From Riptortus pedestris (Eukaryota; Arthropoda; Insecta; Hemiptera; Alydidae), in contig CM032230.1 of assembly GCA_019009955.1 (NCBI GenBank), positions 104,033,501-104,097,500 of the forward strand: DNA of 64,000 nucleotides, given 5' to 3'. Made by a program: the position numbers and the translations under genes. The notes under the pieces were generated by a model, which saw only the letters and a list, made by a program, of their open reading frames with translations, was not told the DNA's origin and did not search any database. Of this stretch, positions 23,349-36,044 are shown one piece after another. The number at the start of each line of letters is the position of its first letter. Within the stretch, counting starts at the first letter, position 1.

Positions 23349-24720
23349 ATATATATTCACCAGAAATATAGGGGAAAATATCATTCGGTGGTCGGAAACA
23401 AAGGAAAGAAATTAGATACATTCCTCAGGAGTATAAGAAATAAATGATATATATTCACCAGAAATATAGGGGAAAATATCATTCGGTGGTCGGAAACAAA
23501 GGAAAGAAATTAGATACATTCCTCAGGAGTATAAGAAATAAATGATATATATTCACCAGAAGTATAGGAAAGGAATACCATTTGTTGGCCGGAAACATAG
23601 GAAAGAAATTAGATACATTCCTCAGGAGTATAAGAAAGAAATGGCATATTTTCACCAGAAGTATAGGGAAAAATACCATTTGCTGGTCAGAAGCATAGGA
23701 AAGAAATTAGATACATTCATCAGGAGTATAAGAAAGAAATGGCATATTTTCACCAGAAGTATAGGGAAAAATATCATTCGGTGGTCAAGCATAGGAAAGA
23801 AATTAGATACATTCATCAGGAGTATAAGAAAGAAATGGCATATTTTCACCAGAAGTATAGGGAAAAATACCATTTGCTGGTCAGAAGCATAGGAAAGAAA
23901 TTAGATACATTCATCAGGAGTATAAGAAAGAAATGGCATATTTTCACCAGAAGTATAGGGAAAAATACCATTTGCTGGTCAGAAGCATAGGAAAGAAATT
24001 AGATACATTCATCAGGAGTATAAGAAAGAAATGGCATATTTTCACCAGAAGTATAGGGGAAAATACCATTTGCTGGTCAGAAGCATAGGGAAGAAATTAG
24101 ATACATTCATCAGGAGTATAAGAAAGAAATTGCATATTTTCACCAGAAGTATAGGGGAAAATACCATTTGCTGGTCAGAAGCATAGGGAAGAAATTAGAT
24201 ACATTCATCAGGAGTATAAGAAAGAAATGGCATATTTTCACCAGAAGTATAGGGAAAAATACCATTTGCTGGTCAGAAGCATAGGAAAGAAACTAGATAC
24301 ATTCATCAGGAGTATAAGAAAGAAATGATATATATTCACCAGAAGTATAGGGAAAAATATCATTCGGTGGTCAGAAGCATAGGAAGAAATTAGATACATT
24401 CATCAGGAATATAAGAAAGAAATGGCATATTTTCACCAGAAGTATAGGGAAAAATACCATTTGCTGGTCAGAAGCATAGGAAAGAAATTAGATACATTCA
24501 TCAGGAGTATAAGAAAGAAATGGCATATTTTCACCAGAAGTATAGGGAAAAATATCATTCGGTGGTCAGAAGCATAGGAAAGAAATTAGATATATTCATA
24601 AGGAGTAGAAGAAAAAAATGGCATATTTTCACCAGAAGTATAGGGAAAGAAATACTATTTGTTGTTTGAAAATATAGGAAAGAAATTAGATACATTTATC
24701 AGAACAATGAGAATGAAATC
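23349..24720. repeat. 98-bp minisatellite, 14 units
   Basis: TTCACCAGAA recurs at 23354 and then every 96-99 bp up to 24628. Each unit appears to consist of two related halves of about 49 bp (TTCACCAGAAGTATAGGGAA against TTCATCAGGAGTATAAGAAA). The first three units are the AAATAAATGATATAT variant, and later units read AAAGAAATGGCATAT. Open frames on both strands (23479-23990) are translated repeat. The 98-bp period is not a multiple of three, so the frame shifts every unit. The array starts at the LTR edge and ends 50-60 bp before a SINE. Confidence 0.92.
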
Positions 24721-24772
24721 ACATGCGTGCAGTATACAATGAGTGATTCTTTTAATGGCGTAAAAGAAATTG

Positions 24773-25024
24773 ATATTTACAATTACGGGGCTCAGGTTAG
24801 CCATGCGAGTTAAAGCGTTGACCTTTATCTCACATGGCAAACCTAGAGTGGCGAGTTCGATTCTTGCCTGGGCAAAGGAAATTATTTAGTGACGAAATTC
24901 ATTAAATAACATCCTAAAATCCCACCCTGGCTAGAAAAGGGTGGTAACCTGTAGATAACCCGTCCCAATTAGCCTGAGTTGCAAAAAAGTGGACGTTACT
25001 AATAATAATAAATATTTACAATTA
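24773..25024 (+). mobile_element. tRNA-derived SINE copy 5, full length, 13-bp target duplication
   Basis: ATATTTACAATTA flanks a 226-bp insert (24786-25011). The head reads GGGGCTCAGGTTAGCCATGC, then AAAGCGTTGACC, and box B is GAGTTCGATTCTTGCC. The body has GTGACGAAATTCATTAAATA and CCACCCTGGCTAGAAAAGGG, and the end is AAAGTGGACG with an AAT-type tail. It is the reference copy for the family: tRNA-like promoter head, unrelated body and short tail. Confidence 0.88.
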
Positions 25025-26043
25025 TATTGAATCAGAAATGAAAATACTCATTGATTCTACTTTTTAGATTAATACAAGAAATCGTAAACATCATGAGAGC
25101 TTTTCTTTGATGAAATAGTCTTTTTACAGTTATGTCTACATATTTATTCAACCCTTACTCTCGTTTGTTTCCAATTAAATGTTTTTCGCTTCGGCTTTTT
25201 TTCTCGGCCGAACGCACGGGCATATATAACTTCCAGTTGGTTCGTCAACGTGGGAGGACTAGTCAAATAAGGGTTTATGAACCTGCGAATTCATGGAAAT
25301 TGTATACCCCTGTCATTGGAGGAGGGGAGTCGCAGAACTGTAAAAAAAAAAAGTCGCCCTAAATATATATGAAAATTGCCGATAGAGCAGAAAGGCGCGA
25401 ATAAAAAGTTTAATTGACATTCTTTCGTTTTTACTTTTATCCCTCGTAGAGAACGATTTTTACGAAACTTTTGAGATCAAATTGCTTTGTGTCCATTATG
25501 TACTTAATTTTATAAAAGTGTTACTTATATGAACGAGAGGATTCATATTGCAGATCTTCTGAGACACTTTGTCTGTCTCTCTCTTTTTTCTTTCCTTTAA
25601 TATGTTCCGTTTTTGAGCCGGGCTTAATAAAAGTGGGGAAACATGAGCGTGAAGGAGAAAATTGGTCTATTTTAACTCGTCTCATGAGAAGTTTTAAAAG
25701 AAAAGTAGGAGCTGAGTGGGAGGGAAGTGAGGGGGGAGTTCTCGAGAAGGGTGTGAGGAAAGGAGAGATTTATGTGGGCCAAGTTTGAAGAGCATTCACT
25801 GGAATCCTTTATATTCATTATGATGCCATTGTGTGAATGGGAGTGTGTGTCACTAGGCCATACAGTGAGAGAGCATCACTATTATTATACTCTCTGGTGA
25901 TTATGCCTCCATTGTAATCACCTACAATTATTGAACTCGCTTACTGTTTCTACGAATTCCGTCCCATATGAGTTGAGTTGCTACCGAACACCTGCTATGA
26001 AGATATATGCTTTCTATATCTACACGAAACAAAACGATAAAAA
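25025..26043. other. non-repetitive DNA, partly GC-richer, no gene recognised
   Basis: The 76-codon frame 25132-25362 has no recognised domain. Between 25600 and 25800 the sequence is purine-rich (GAGTGGGAGGGAAGTGAGGG) and not repeated in the window. Confidence 0.4.
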
Positions 26044-26498
26044 GTCCGTCACGCAGGGGCTGCGTAAACTAAGCAGATTTCCCACGTGAAGTTATACAAT
26101 AGAGAAATTTCACGAGAGTCGAGTAGTTAAGGAAACGGCAGAACTAGCTTTCGGTGGATAGTCACCCAGCCGTTAGCCGCCCAGATTTAATAAAAATGCA
26201 AATATCTCGGTTAATATTCAAGATAGAGAATAAATGTATATAACAATATTTATAGTAAATTTAATTTGCAATAAGATTGATTCTGTACAATTTTTCGATC
26301 CAATGTATAGTAACGGAGATATTTCGAATTTTCGAAAATCCTCCCATTTAAACCCCCCTCCCACTGGTCCGATTTCAGCTGTTAACGAACTTGATCTGTC
26401 TTTTTACATAAAACGTTTAAATATCGAGTTTGGTAACGATCAAACAAAAATTGCGACCGCTAGAGCGTTAACAGACATATATATATCTATATATATAT

Positions 26499-28540
26499 AA
26501 AATTGTAACCTCTGTCTGTACATTGATTTTTTTCGCGAAATTTCACGATAACTTTTCGTTTCACATGCCATAGACACCATAACTGCATTTTGTTTCTTTG
26601 GTGTCTGTTTGTTTGTTTGTTTGTTTGTTTGTTTGTTTGTTTATTTGTTTGTTTGTTTGTTTGTTACCTTTTCACGCATAAACGGCTGAACCGAATTTTA
26701 TGAAACTTGGTATGTATATTACTACTAACCCAACTTAGACTTTAGGCTATATTAAAATTCTCTGAGACGAACAGGAGTGGGGGTTATAAGGGAAGCCAGA
26801 AATTAAAAATAGCGATATTTCGTTTCCTATTAGTTTTTCGGCAAATATGAACATAACAAAAGTTGTTTATTTTGTTATTTAGAGTAACTTTTGTTATATA
26901 ACTTTTGTCATATATCGAATTATAAACGAGATATACGCTAAAACCTATAGCGGAAGTGAACAATTTTATTTGGGACAAAAGATCCAACCGAAATAAATAT
27001 AACTCGGCATATGTAATAGCACTAACGCTTTCATTATAACAAGCCATACCAACATTTCTAGGGACGGTCAAGAGTGGGGGTTATGAGGGATCCCAGAAAT
27101 TAAAAATAGCGATATTTCGTTTCCTATTGCTTTTTCAGCAAATATGCACATAACAAAAGTGGTTTATTTTGTTATTTAGAGTAACTTTTGTTATATACAC
27201 TTTTCTTTTATTGCAAAGTATAAACGAGATATACGCTAAAAACTAAAGCGGGGGCAACTATTTTATTGGGCACTAGCGGTAGAACCGAACTTAACAACAC
27301 TCGGTATGTAAATTAGCATTAATTCTTCCATGATTATAAGCTATACTAAAAATTTTAGGTTCCAGGGGGAATGGGAGTTATGCGGGAGGCCTGAAATAAA
27401 AATTCGCAATATTTCATCGTCTATTTGGTTTTTGGCAATTGTGCACATAACATAAGTTGTTTACGTTTTTAATTAGTGTAAATTTTGTTTTATAATTATT
27501 TTTTTTTGTAAAATAAGGTATGAAGCAAGTAATTTGCTTAGAAATATTGATATGCTCAACAATACATTCCAATATGAACTACCCAGGTATCTCACCTGGA
27601 TAAGTTAATTCAAATCCATGTTAGAATTTTATCCTTAATAATTCAAAACTATGTTATTTTTTTAGCGCCAGTAACAGTTTGCACCAAATAAGGTATACTG
27701 CCCCCACCCTTCTCTAAGTGTATTTAATACATTATTTAATTAAAACGTGAAAAATATTTGAAACAGTTTTAGAATTGTGAAGATAATGTAATATGATTTT
27801 TTAATATATTTGAATGTATTAGAGGATAGCTATCCAAAATGCATTGCAGGTTGGCAGCACTGAGGCTATGTAAGTGTCGAGCTACTTCCTTTGTCCTATC
27901 AGTTCTGCCGCTTCCCTTCCGACCTCATATTGGTCTATGTTTACATGTTCATTGATGCGTATAGCAATGTATTATTATTCTCAGGAATGTGAATTTCTTT
28001 AATTATCATAAATAAATAATTTACTAGAATAAACGCTAGGGAGGTGCACTCAGGTATTTCTGGTATTTATTAACTCTGCTCCGTTAATGTATTATGATAT
28101 ACTTTACTGAAAACCAATATGAATACACAGTTTACAATCGAGACTTATGAAAGAGTGTTTTAATAGAGGCTATGGCGTACCTAAAACAGCTGTCACCGTT
28201 GGACATTGTACCGCATGAAGGGAAAGAAACTTATTCATACATGGCTGGAAGATAGAATACATTCTAGGATTATGAATTATATGGTCCATCACTTTATAAA
28301 AAAAAACTACATACACAGAGGACGGGAAATATAAAAATATTGAGGACAATGAAGTCTTAAATAACAAATAATTTTATTATTAACAAATCCACAGTAACGA
28401 CGGGTATAAATTCTAAACACTGGGACAGGGAAATAAAAAAAATATTGTGGAAAGTAAAGCCTTGCCAAAAATATCTCACATATCTACATCTTCATTCAGC
28501 CTCAAATGAATTCCCGGGCGAAGCCGGGTACCTTTGCTAG
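26499..28540 (+). mobile_element. family B element, longest copy (about 2.04 kb)
   Basis: It begins AAAATTGTAACCTCTGTCTG, then a (GTTT)n tract (about 26605-26663) and AAACGGCTGAACCGAATTTT. Internal units follow, starting near 26766, 27063 and 27360 (about 297 bp each). A further segment leads to the CCCGGGCGAAGCCGGG hairpin and CTAG at 28537-28540. The stretch 27650-28150 is unlike other copies and may be an extra insertion. No Rep/helicase or other ORF is present, so it is non-autonomous. The 3' end matches Helitron rules; the 5' end does not show the usual TC. Confidence 0.6.
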
Positions 28541-28548
28541 TATATATA

Positions 28549-29742
<1,194 letters not shown>

Positions 29743-29862
29743 ATTAACGGACCTCATTTTCGTCATCTACTAGGTAGGATCGATGGATATTTGAAGAAGA
29801 ATTTCAAAAATTACGTTATGAGTACAACCTCAATAGCTGATTTCCCTCAAGGGAAATCTGCT

Positions 29863-30290
29863 ACAAAATTGAATTAAACAAAGTAGTGAAAAAGAAGAAA
29901 AAATATATATTAAAACTTAAAAAAGTAAAATAAAATAAATGTTCCTACCATTGATAATTACGTAAGATTAACTAAGAATAGATGTAGGAATTGCCAGATC
30001 GTAGATAAATCAAAATTAAGATGTAGGTTAAATTTTAAATAACGATATTAATGAGGATATAACAATATTTACAATTTAAATGAACACAATTTACTCCCAA
30101 AAAGCAGGTACTTATCAAAAACAAGAGTTTTATATATATTACAGAGCATTGATGACCTAGTAGTATTTCGCCCTAAAACCTTAAGAAACAAACATTTGGA
30201 ATAGTGAATGTTGAAGGCCCTAAAAAGTCATTTTTTTTTTTAAAAAAAAACATCTTATGGACTTCAGTGGATGTGGTTACGTGAAAAAAG
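29863..30290. other. AT-rich DNA, nothing recognised
   Basis: It is A-rich near 29880-29940. No ORF was seen. Confidence 0.5.
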
Positions 30291-30900
30291 ACGCTTTCGA
30301 AAGAACCCTATGGTTTCTTCTACAAGGCGTAGTTTGACTTCATTTCCTTTACATCTTTCAGGAGATTTGAAGGCATTTTCCTAAAATCATAGACACTACC
30401 ACGATAGCTGATTCCTTGTAGGGATGATGAAATTTATTTCAAGGTTGTGGTCCACGCAAAAATGTTGTCTCCCATCGCTAGTAACTCTGCCACTGCTAAA
30501 AGAGTCAGGAAAATGCGAGGTAATTCGAGTAAGGTGGAGGGCGAAGGAGGGTTGGAAAACCATTAATCAGGATTATTGTAAGGATGGCCGCGAAACAGGA
30601 GCTATCAGAGGTTGCAGGGCGACGTAATTTATGAAGGGTCCAAGATAATCGGCTATTGTCGGCGTTTTGATTGATGTGCCGATCGATGTAATTACTCCCC
30701 TACCTGCCGACTTAAATTTTGAGTCGATATTTCCACATACTGCCTCCTTACTTGAGTCTCCCTCCCGACCTCCCCCGTGAATATCGCGGCGAGGTATATA
30801 ACCTCTTTGAACATTGAAGGGAACATATTGAACAAAATTAATTCGCCGCAGAGTAAACACAAGGAGTAGCTTTCACCTTATATTACCCAGCGATGATAAC
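30290..30900. promoter_or_regulatory. GC-richer non-repetitive block with homeodomain-type sites
   Basis: It contains ACCATTAATCAGGATTATTG, GACGTAATTTATGAAGG and CGATGTAATTACTCCCC among GC-balanced sequence. Overlapping frames on both strands (30424-30627, 30573-30860) have no recognised domain. This is a candidate conserved non-coding element, by inference. Confidence 0.28.
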
Positions 30901-31150
30901 CTTTTCCCCCGAAAACCTTAAGATATAATAATGGAACAAATTATAATATATAATATTGGAACCTGATTTGTTCCAACGTTCAGCGCGCCTTATCTAGGAG
31001 ATGACGAAAAACCCCGTCACGCAGGTGCGGTGTAAACTAAGCAGATTTCTTACTCTCTGAGATGGTTTCCAGATGTTACGAATTTCTATTTCTCCACTAA
31101 TAAGAAGCCTACGTAACGGCAATTCCAAATTTCAGTTGGGCATACATATT
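30901..31150 (-). mobile_element. HINE-A 3'-end fragment in AT-rich spacer
   Basis: CCCGTCACGCAGGTGCGGTG followed by TAAACTAAGCAGATTTCTTA at about 31013-31052 matches the reversed 3' end. The rest of the interval is unassigned. Confidence 0.5.
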
Positions 31151-31293
31151 AGCAGATTTCCCTTAAGGGAAATCAGCTATTAAGGTAGTACTCATGACGG
31201 GATTTTCAATAAATTTCTTCAAATGCCCATTGATCCTACCAAGTAGATGACGAAAATGAAGTCCGTTCAAAATTGTGTGTGTGATTGTGCCTC

Positions 31294-31381
<88 letters not shown>

Positions 31382-31812
31382 GAGTATCCCAACTTCCCGT
31401 GCCACCCCCCTTTAAATTCTTCAATTTTAGGGGGGTTTAGAGGGGAGGATTTTCGAAAATTCGAAATATCTCCGTTATTATACGTCGGAGTTGTTCTATA
31501 CATTTATTCTGTATCTTGAATATTAACCGAGGTATTTGCATTTGTATTCTGCGTGTGGTCACCAGTAGGCTATGTTCGGACTTTCCGCCTAGAGCTCTGG
31601 CGGCCGTTTCTATAACTATTCGTCCCTCGTGAATAGGTTTAGAGGTTAGGTTAACTGTTTTTTGGGGCTAGAAACTACTGGGTTATTACGCCCTAAATAA
31701 TGTTTTAGGTTTAGAGGTTTCTTACTACTACAGTTGTTATTAAGCAGATTTCTCTATTGTAAAACTTCTCGTGGGAAATCTGCTTAGTTTACGCAGCCCC
31801 TGCGTGACGGAC
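31151..31812 (+). mobile_element. HINE-A copy 9, TA/CA core
   Basis: Both termini are intact. The microsatellite is TA followed by CA (about 31297-31374). It is followed by TATCCCAACTTCCCGTGCCA, a segment found elsewhere only near 45391-45420. Three overlapping open frames here are translated microsatellite. Copy 10 starts after a 4-bp TTTT. Confidence 0.85.
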
Positions 31813-31816
31813 TTTT

Positions 31817-31938
31817 AGCAGATTTCCCTTAAGGGAAATCAGCTATTGAGGTTGTACTCATGATACGATTTTCGAAATTTTTCTTCAAATGTCCATCGAT
31901 CCTACCCAGGAGATGACGAAAATGAGGTCCGTTCAAAA

Positions 31939-32004
<66 letters not shown>

Positions 32005-32442
32005 ATCTATCTATCTATTTATTTGTCTGTTACCGCTCTAGCGGTCGCAATTTTTGTTTGATCGTTATCAAACTCGACATTTAGTCGTTTTATGTAAAAA
32101 GAAAGATCAAGTTCGTTAACGGCTGAAATCGGACCAGTGGGAGGGGGGGTTTAGAGGGGAGGATTTTCGAAAATTCGAAATATCTCCGTTACTATACGCC
32201 GGATCGAAAAAGTGTACAGAATCAATCTTATTGCAAATTAAATTTACTATAAATATTGTTATATACATTTATTCCCTTTTTGCATTTTTATGAAATTTGG
32301 GCCGATAACGGATTTTTGAATTTCCCGCGAAAAGCTAGTTCGGCCCTTTGCCGTCGCCGTTTGGCTCTCCAATGGAGATTTCTCTACTGTATAACTTCAC
32401 GTGGGAAATCTGCTTAGTTTATGCAGCCCCTGCGTGACGGAC
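31817..32442 (+). mobile_element. HINE-A copy 10, head to tail with copy 9
   Basis: The ends are intact: AGCAGATTTCCCTTAAGGGA at the 5' end, and GGGAAATCTGCT, TGCAGCCCCTGCG and GACGGAC at the 3' end. The TA tract (about 31941-32000) is followed by a short CTAT run. It is one of the best family references. Confidence 0.88.
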
Positions 32443-32860
32443 TTTTTTTTTTAATACATGGTGGGCCATAATTGGGACTCCTGAAAAATCATTTGTGTTA
32501 ATATTCAATCTCCTAACCTTCTCCAGCAACCATAAATTTGGAATTTCCAATGGAATACCCCACTTTTTATGGGGGATTCTTTTAGAAAATCAAATTCTAA
32601 ATCGAGTTCGTATCGGTGAATTTCTTGATTTGACGCATCGTTTAGCCGTAAAATGGTAAAAAATTTAATTCAGAAACGGCACATTTTAATGAAAAATGCA
32701 GCGAGATAAAAGTTATAGTCAACAAAATTATCTTTAAAACAAGTCTACGGGGAAAGGAATGGGGGTAGGCGGAAGTATTTAAAACGAAATAATGCAAAAG
32801 TATTAATAAATGCAAGTACGTGGAAAATGTGCTTAGTTAACGCAGCACCTTATTTTAACC
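32443..32860 (+). mobile_element. family P repeat, copy 1, with HINE-A 3' fragment
   Basis: Segments such as CCTAACCTTCTCCAGCAACC, ATTTGACGCATCGTTTAGCC and AACAAAATTATCTTTAAAAC are shared with 62160-62475 and, inverted, with 44548-44795. The class is unknown and no termini are defined. A degenerate HINE-A 3' end (ATGTGCTTAGTTAACGCAGC) lies at about 32828-32853. Confidence 0.6.
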
Positions 32861-33289
32861 CCCACTTATCCCCTCCTCTTGGTCCTTATATGAATCTTTT
32901 AAATATTGAGTATCGTATCGCTTAAGTAAATATTAAGCACTCTAGAAAATATAATCTTCAATAATAACATCAAATCTAACATATTATCTCAAATAGTAAA
33001 TAATCTATCTAAATTTGATATTTAAAGTAGAAACTAGATTTTTCATGATATACCAGCTTATTGTAAATATGAGATGAGTAGGGGTGGGAGTTAGCTGAAG
33101 GCTAAAAACTAAAAAATGCAAATATCTGGGGATTTATTTTAAATAAAGAACAGCATTAATGAACCCCGGGTCCGATTTCAGCGGCTTAACAAAGTTGATC
33201 TTTAGTTTTACATATAGTACAACGTTTAAATATCGTGTTTGGTAAACAGACAAACAAAACTTTTGACAGCTGATGTGTTATCAAATATT
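32861..33289 (-). mobile_element. degenerate HINE-A core
   Basis: Minus-orientation core pieces are visible: AAAAATGCAAATATCTGGGG, CCGATTTCAGCGG and AACGTTTAAATATCGTGTTT. Both ends are missing. Confidence 0.5.
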
Positions 33290-33368
33290 AGCGGATTTCC
33301 TCTGAAGGGAAATCATCAATTTTAGGATTTACTCATGACGCGATTTTCGAAAAATGTCTCCACATCTA

Positions 33369-33432
<64 letters not shown>

Positions 33433-33775
33433 GTTAGCTCTCTTGCGGCCGCAACTTGGATCGATCGTTACCAAACTCGATATTTAAACGTTTTGTGTAA
33501 AACTAAAGATGTTCGTTAACAGCTGAAATTGAACAAGTTGGAGGGGGGGGGGATTGCGTAAAATCACCGTTATTATGAGTCAGATCTAAAATTATTATAG
33601 GACCAATCTTAATGATACTGATGTTTACCGAATTATTCGTACTTTCTTGCCTTCATCAAGCCCTGTCTACTACTCATCGCATCTTACTTTAGAGAACATA
33701 TTGTGAGATGACATTGCTAGTGTGTCGTTCCAACGTATGGTAAATCTTAGTTTACACAACCCCTACGTGATGGAC
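33290..33775 (+). mobile_element. HINE-A copy 11, second-type core only
   Basis: It begins AGCGGATTTCCTCTGAAGGG. The conserved block is shortened and runs straight into a TA tract (about 33371-33430). The core ends with GAATTATTCGTACTTTCTTG, typical of the diverged second core. The 3' end is degenerate (CACAACCCCTACGTGATGGAC). Confidence 0.7.
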
Positions 33776-33783
33776 ACTTTTTT

Positions 33784-33908
33784 AGCAGATTTCCCTTAGG
33801 GGAAATCAGCTATTGAGGTTGTACTCATGACGGAATTTTCGAAATTTTTCTTCAAATGTCCATCGATCCTACCTAGTAGATGGCGAAAATGAGGTCCGTT
33901 CAAAACTG

Positions 33909-33976
<68 letters not shown>

Positions 33977-34392
33977 TATTTGTCTGTTACCGCTCTTACG
34001 GTCGCAATTTTTGTTTGTTCGTACCAAACTCTATATTTAATCATTTTATGTAAAAAGAAATATCAAGATCGTTAACGGCTGAAAACAGGCCAAGTGGAGG
34101 GGGGGGGTTAGAAGGGAGGATTTTCGAAAATTCGAAATATCTGCGTTACTATACGTCGGATCGAAAAATTGTTCAGAATCAATCTTATTGCAAATTAAAT
34201 TTACTATAAATATTGTTATATACATTTATTCTCTATCTTGAATATTAACCGAAATATTTGCATTTTTATAAAATTTGGGCGGCTAAGGGATGGGTGATTT
34301 TCCCGCCAAAAGCTAGTTCGGTCGTTTCCTTAATTGCTCGACTCTCGTGATATTTCTCTATTGTAAAACTTCACGTGGGCAATCTGCTTAGT
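33784..34392 (+). mobile_element. HINE-A copy 12, 3' hairpin deleted
   Basis: The 5' end is intact and the TA tract lies at about 33910-33972. The core runs to GGGCAATCTGCTTAGTCG, where the sequence leaves the family. It lies head to tail with copy 11, with a T-run between. Confidence 0.8.
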
Positions 34393-34759
34393 CGCTTTCC
34401 TATAACAAAACCATTTTTTTTTTTAATATCTTATAATTGGTGAAATTTCATTTGCGAACATTCAACTATGAAAACTTCACTTTCTGAAAAATTTAGTTCC
34501 AAGGGACTTCATTTCAAGGCTAGATTCCCAAGTTTCTAAGGTCTTCAAGGACAAAAGAGTAAAGTAAAATTAACCCCGTTTACAAGCATGATGTAAAATG
34601 TCGAAAAAAGGCAGTCTAAGTACATTTCTTACATGCAGAAATAACACGATGACGTCACAATATAACATACCAGCATAAATGGCGTCGTCTGCACATTGCA
34701 ATTTCTGTTTCTCCCATTCTAATTAGCTTAGTTTGAATAGACTTGAAGTTCTAGCTGAA
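34393..34759. other. AT-rich spacer, nothing recognised
   Basis: No ORF or repeat match was seen. Confidence 0.45.
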
Positions 34760-35379
34760 CATGTAATGTTTGGAGAAAAAGTAGTTTAAAGTGAAATACA
34801 CTTGAATATGGAGTGAGGGGATTTGCTCAAGGACGAAACGGAAAAAAATAAAAATAATTCAATTAACAATCAGAATAAAGATAAACTTGGGGTGGAATAG
34901 CAATAGTAACACATTACATTATTATTATTGCTGGATGGTCGAAAGTAGACGTCATGAAGAAATAAACTTTCTTCCTTCTACAAACAGTGAACTAAGTGTT
35001 TGGTTCTTCTTGTTTATTATGACATCATGGCATTTCACATGGTCAAAGCTCTGTTGAAAACAATACGTCATGTTAAAACTTATTGTCTAAATAGCAGCCA
35101 TTGGATCAGGGATCCCGGTTTGCTGTTTGTTCTACTTGTCTTATTTGTTACTATCCTAGGTTCTGTTGTTATTTCGTGTTCCATGTTTTGTTATTTTTTT
35201 TACTTGTTTTTCTTTTGTTTCCCCCCTCCCCACTTTTAAGAAGAGCTGATCATGTAATGTTTGGAGAAAAAGTAGTTTAAAGTGAAATACACTTGAATAT
35301 GGAGTGAGGGGATTTGCTCAAGGACGAAACGGAAAAAAATAAAAATAATTCAATTAACAATCAGAATAAAGATAAACTT
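34760..35379. repeat. 129-bp identical direct repeats, 491 bp apart
   Basis: 34760-34888 and 35251-35379 appear identical (both start CATGTAATGTTTGGAGAAAA and end AAAGATAAACTT). Between them lies a 3'-truncated family W copy. Identity indicates a recent duplication or conversion. The 79-codon frame 35000-35239 lies in the interval and is family W sequence in part. Confidence 0.85.
35078..35245 (+). mobile_element. family W retroposon, 3'-truncated copy
   Basis: GTTGTTATTTCGTGTTCCAT, GTTTTGTTATT and CTTTTAAGAAGAGC match the copy at 38426. The GCGGAGCTCCACAT end and tail are absent. Confidence 0.65.
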
Positions 35380-35396
35380 TTGATGGAATAGCAATA

Positions 35397-35561
35397 TTTA
35401 TTTATTTACCATGTGGAGCTCCGCAACTATGGCGATTTGCTCTTCTTAAACGTGGGCGAAATCCAAAAGAAAAACAAGTAAACAAAATAACAAAACATGG
35501 AACTCGAAATAACAACAGAACATAGAATAATAACAAATAAGACAAGAAGAACCAGTTAACC
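35397..35561 (-). mobile_element. family W retroposon, inverted copy
   Basis: On the minus strand it reads through GTTTAAGAAGAGCAAATCGC and GCGGAGCTCCACATGGTAAA to an ATAAATAA-type tail. It lies directly next to the second direct repeat. Confidence 0.7.
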
Positions 35562-36044
35562 CCCACTTTTACTAGTGTTGCATTAACAATCCTATTATTT
35601 AATAAACCACATTATTCGAAGCCTAAATACCAAATATTGTTTTCATTGAACTTTTACTTTGTGAGATATATGCAAATACGTTCTGTTGACCCCCCCCCCC
35701 ACACACTTCTTTCGTTTTTGGATTACTAAAATTTGAGTGCTTGAGATAAAACTGATTCTGATTCATTACAAATTAAAGCACTAGCTTTAGTAAATTGTTT
35801 TCAATAAAATTAATATGTTATTTTCAGATATTTTTCATTAATTGTTTGTCTTTCCGGTCTATCTATGCAGCGCTACGAGGCTGGCTTGCCTGTTTGTTTA
35901 CAATTCAGCCGCTGTCCGTTGTAGAGATTATTAACTTGTACATTTACTGAGTGTTCACGATAGTGTTATCGGTATGTACATTTATTTTTTGTAAACCTTC
36001 GCGTGGGAAATCTGCTTAGTTTACGCAGCCCCTGCGTAACGGAC
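35562..36044 (+). mobile_element. HINE-A 3' part (long 3' variant)
   Basis: It has CCCCCACTTTTACTAGTG, then CTAAATACCAAATATTGTTT, a C-run (about 35689-35700), the CCTGTTTGTTTACAATTCAG segment and an intact 3' end (GGGAAATCTGCT, CGCAGCCCCTGCG, TAACGGAC). The 5' half is missing. Confidence 0.8.

Noticed and set aside
23479..23990. Repetitive Lys/Tyr-rich open frames on both strands
   Set aside because: They are the 98-bp minisatellite. The period is not a multiple of three, so no frame is kept between units.
23349..24720. CRISPR-like array
   Set aside because: Units are contiguous with no spacers, and the DNA is eukaryotic. It is an ordinary minisatellite.
26605..26663. Independent (GTTT)n microsatellite
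   Set aside because: Shorter GTTT runs occur at the same place in the other family B copies, so it is an internal part of the element that has expanded.
30424..30860. Possible gene from overlapping frames on both strands
   Set aside because: No domain, splice signals or consistent strand. Composition alone is not enough, so it is kept only as a possible regulatory block.
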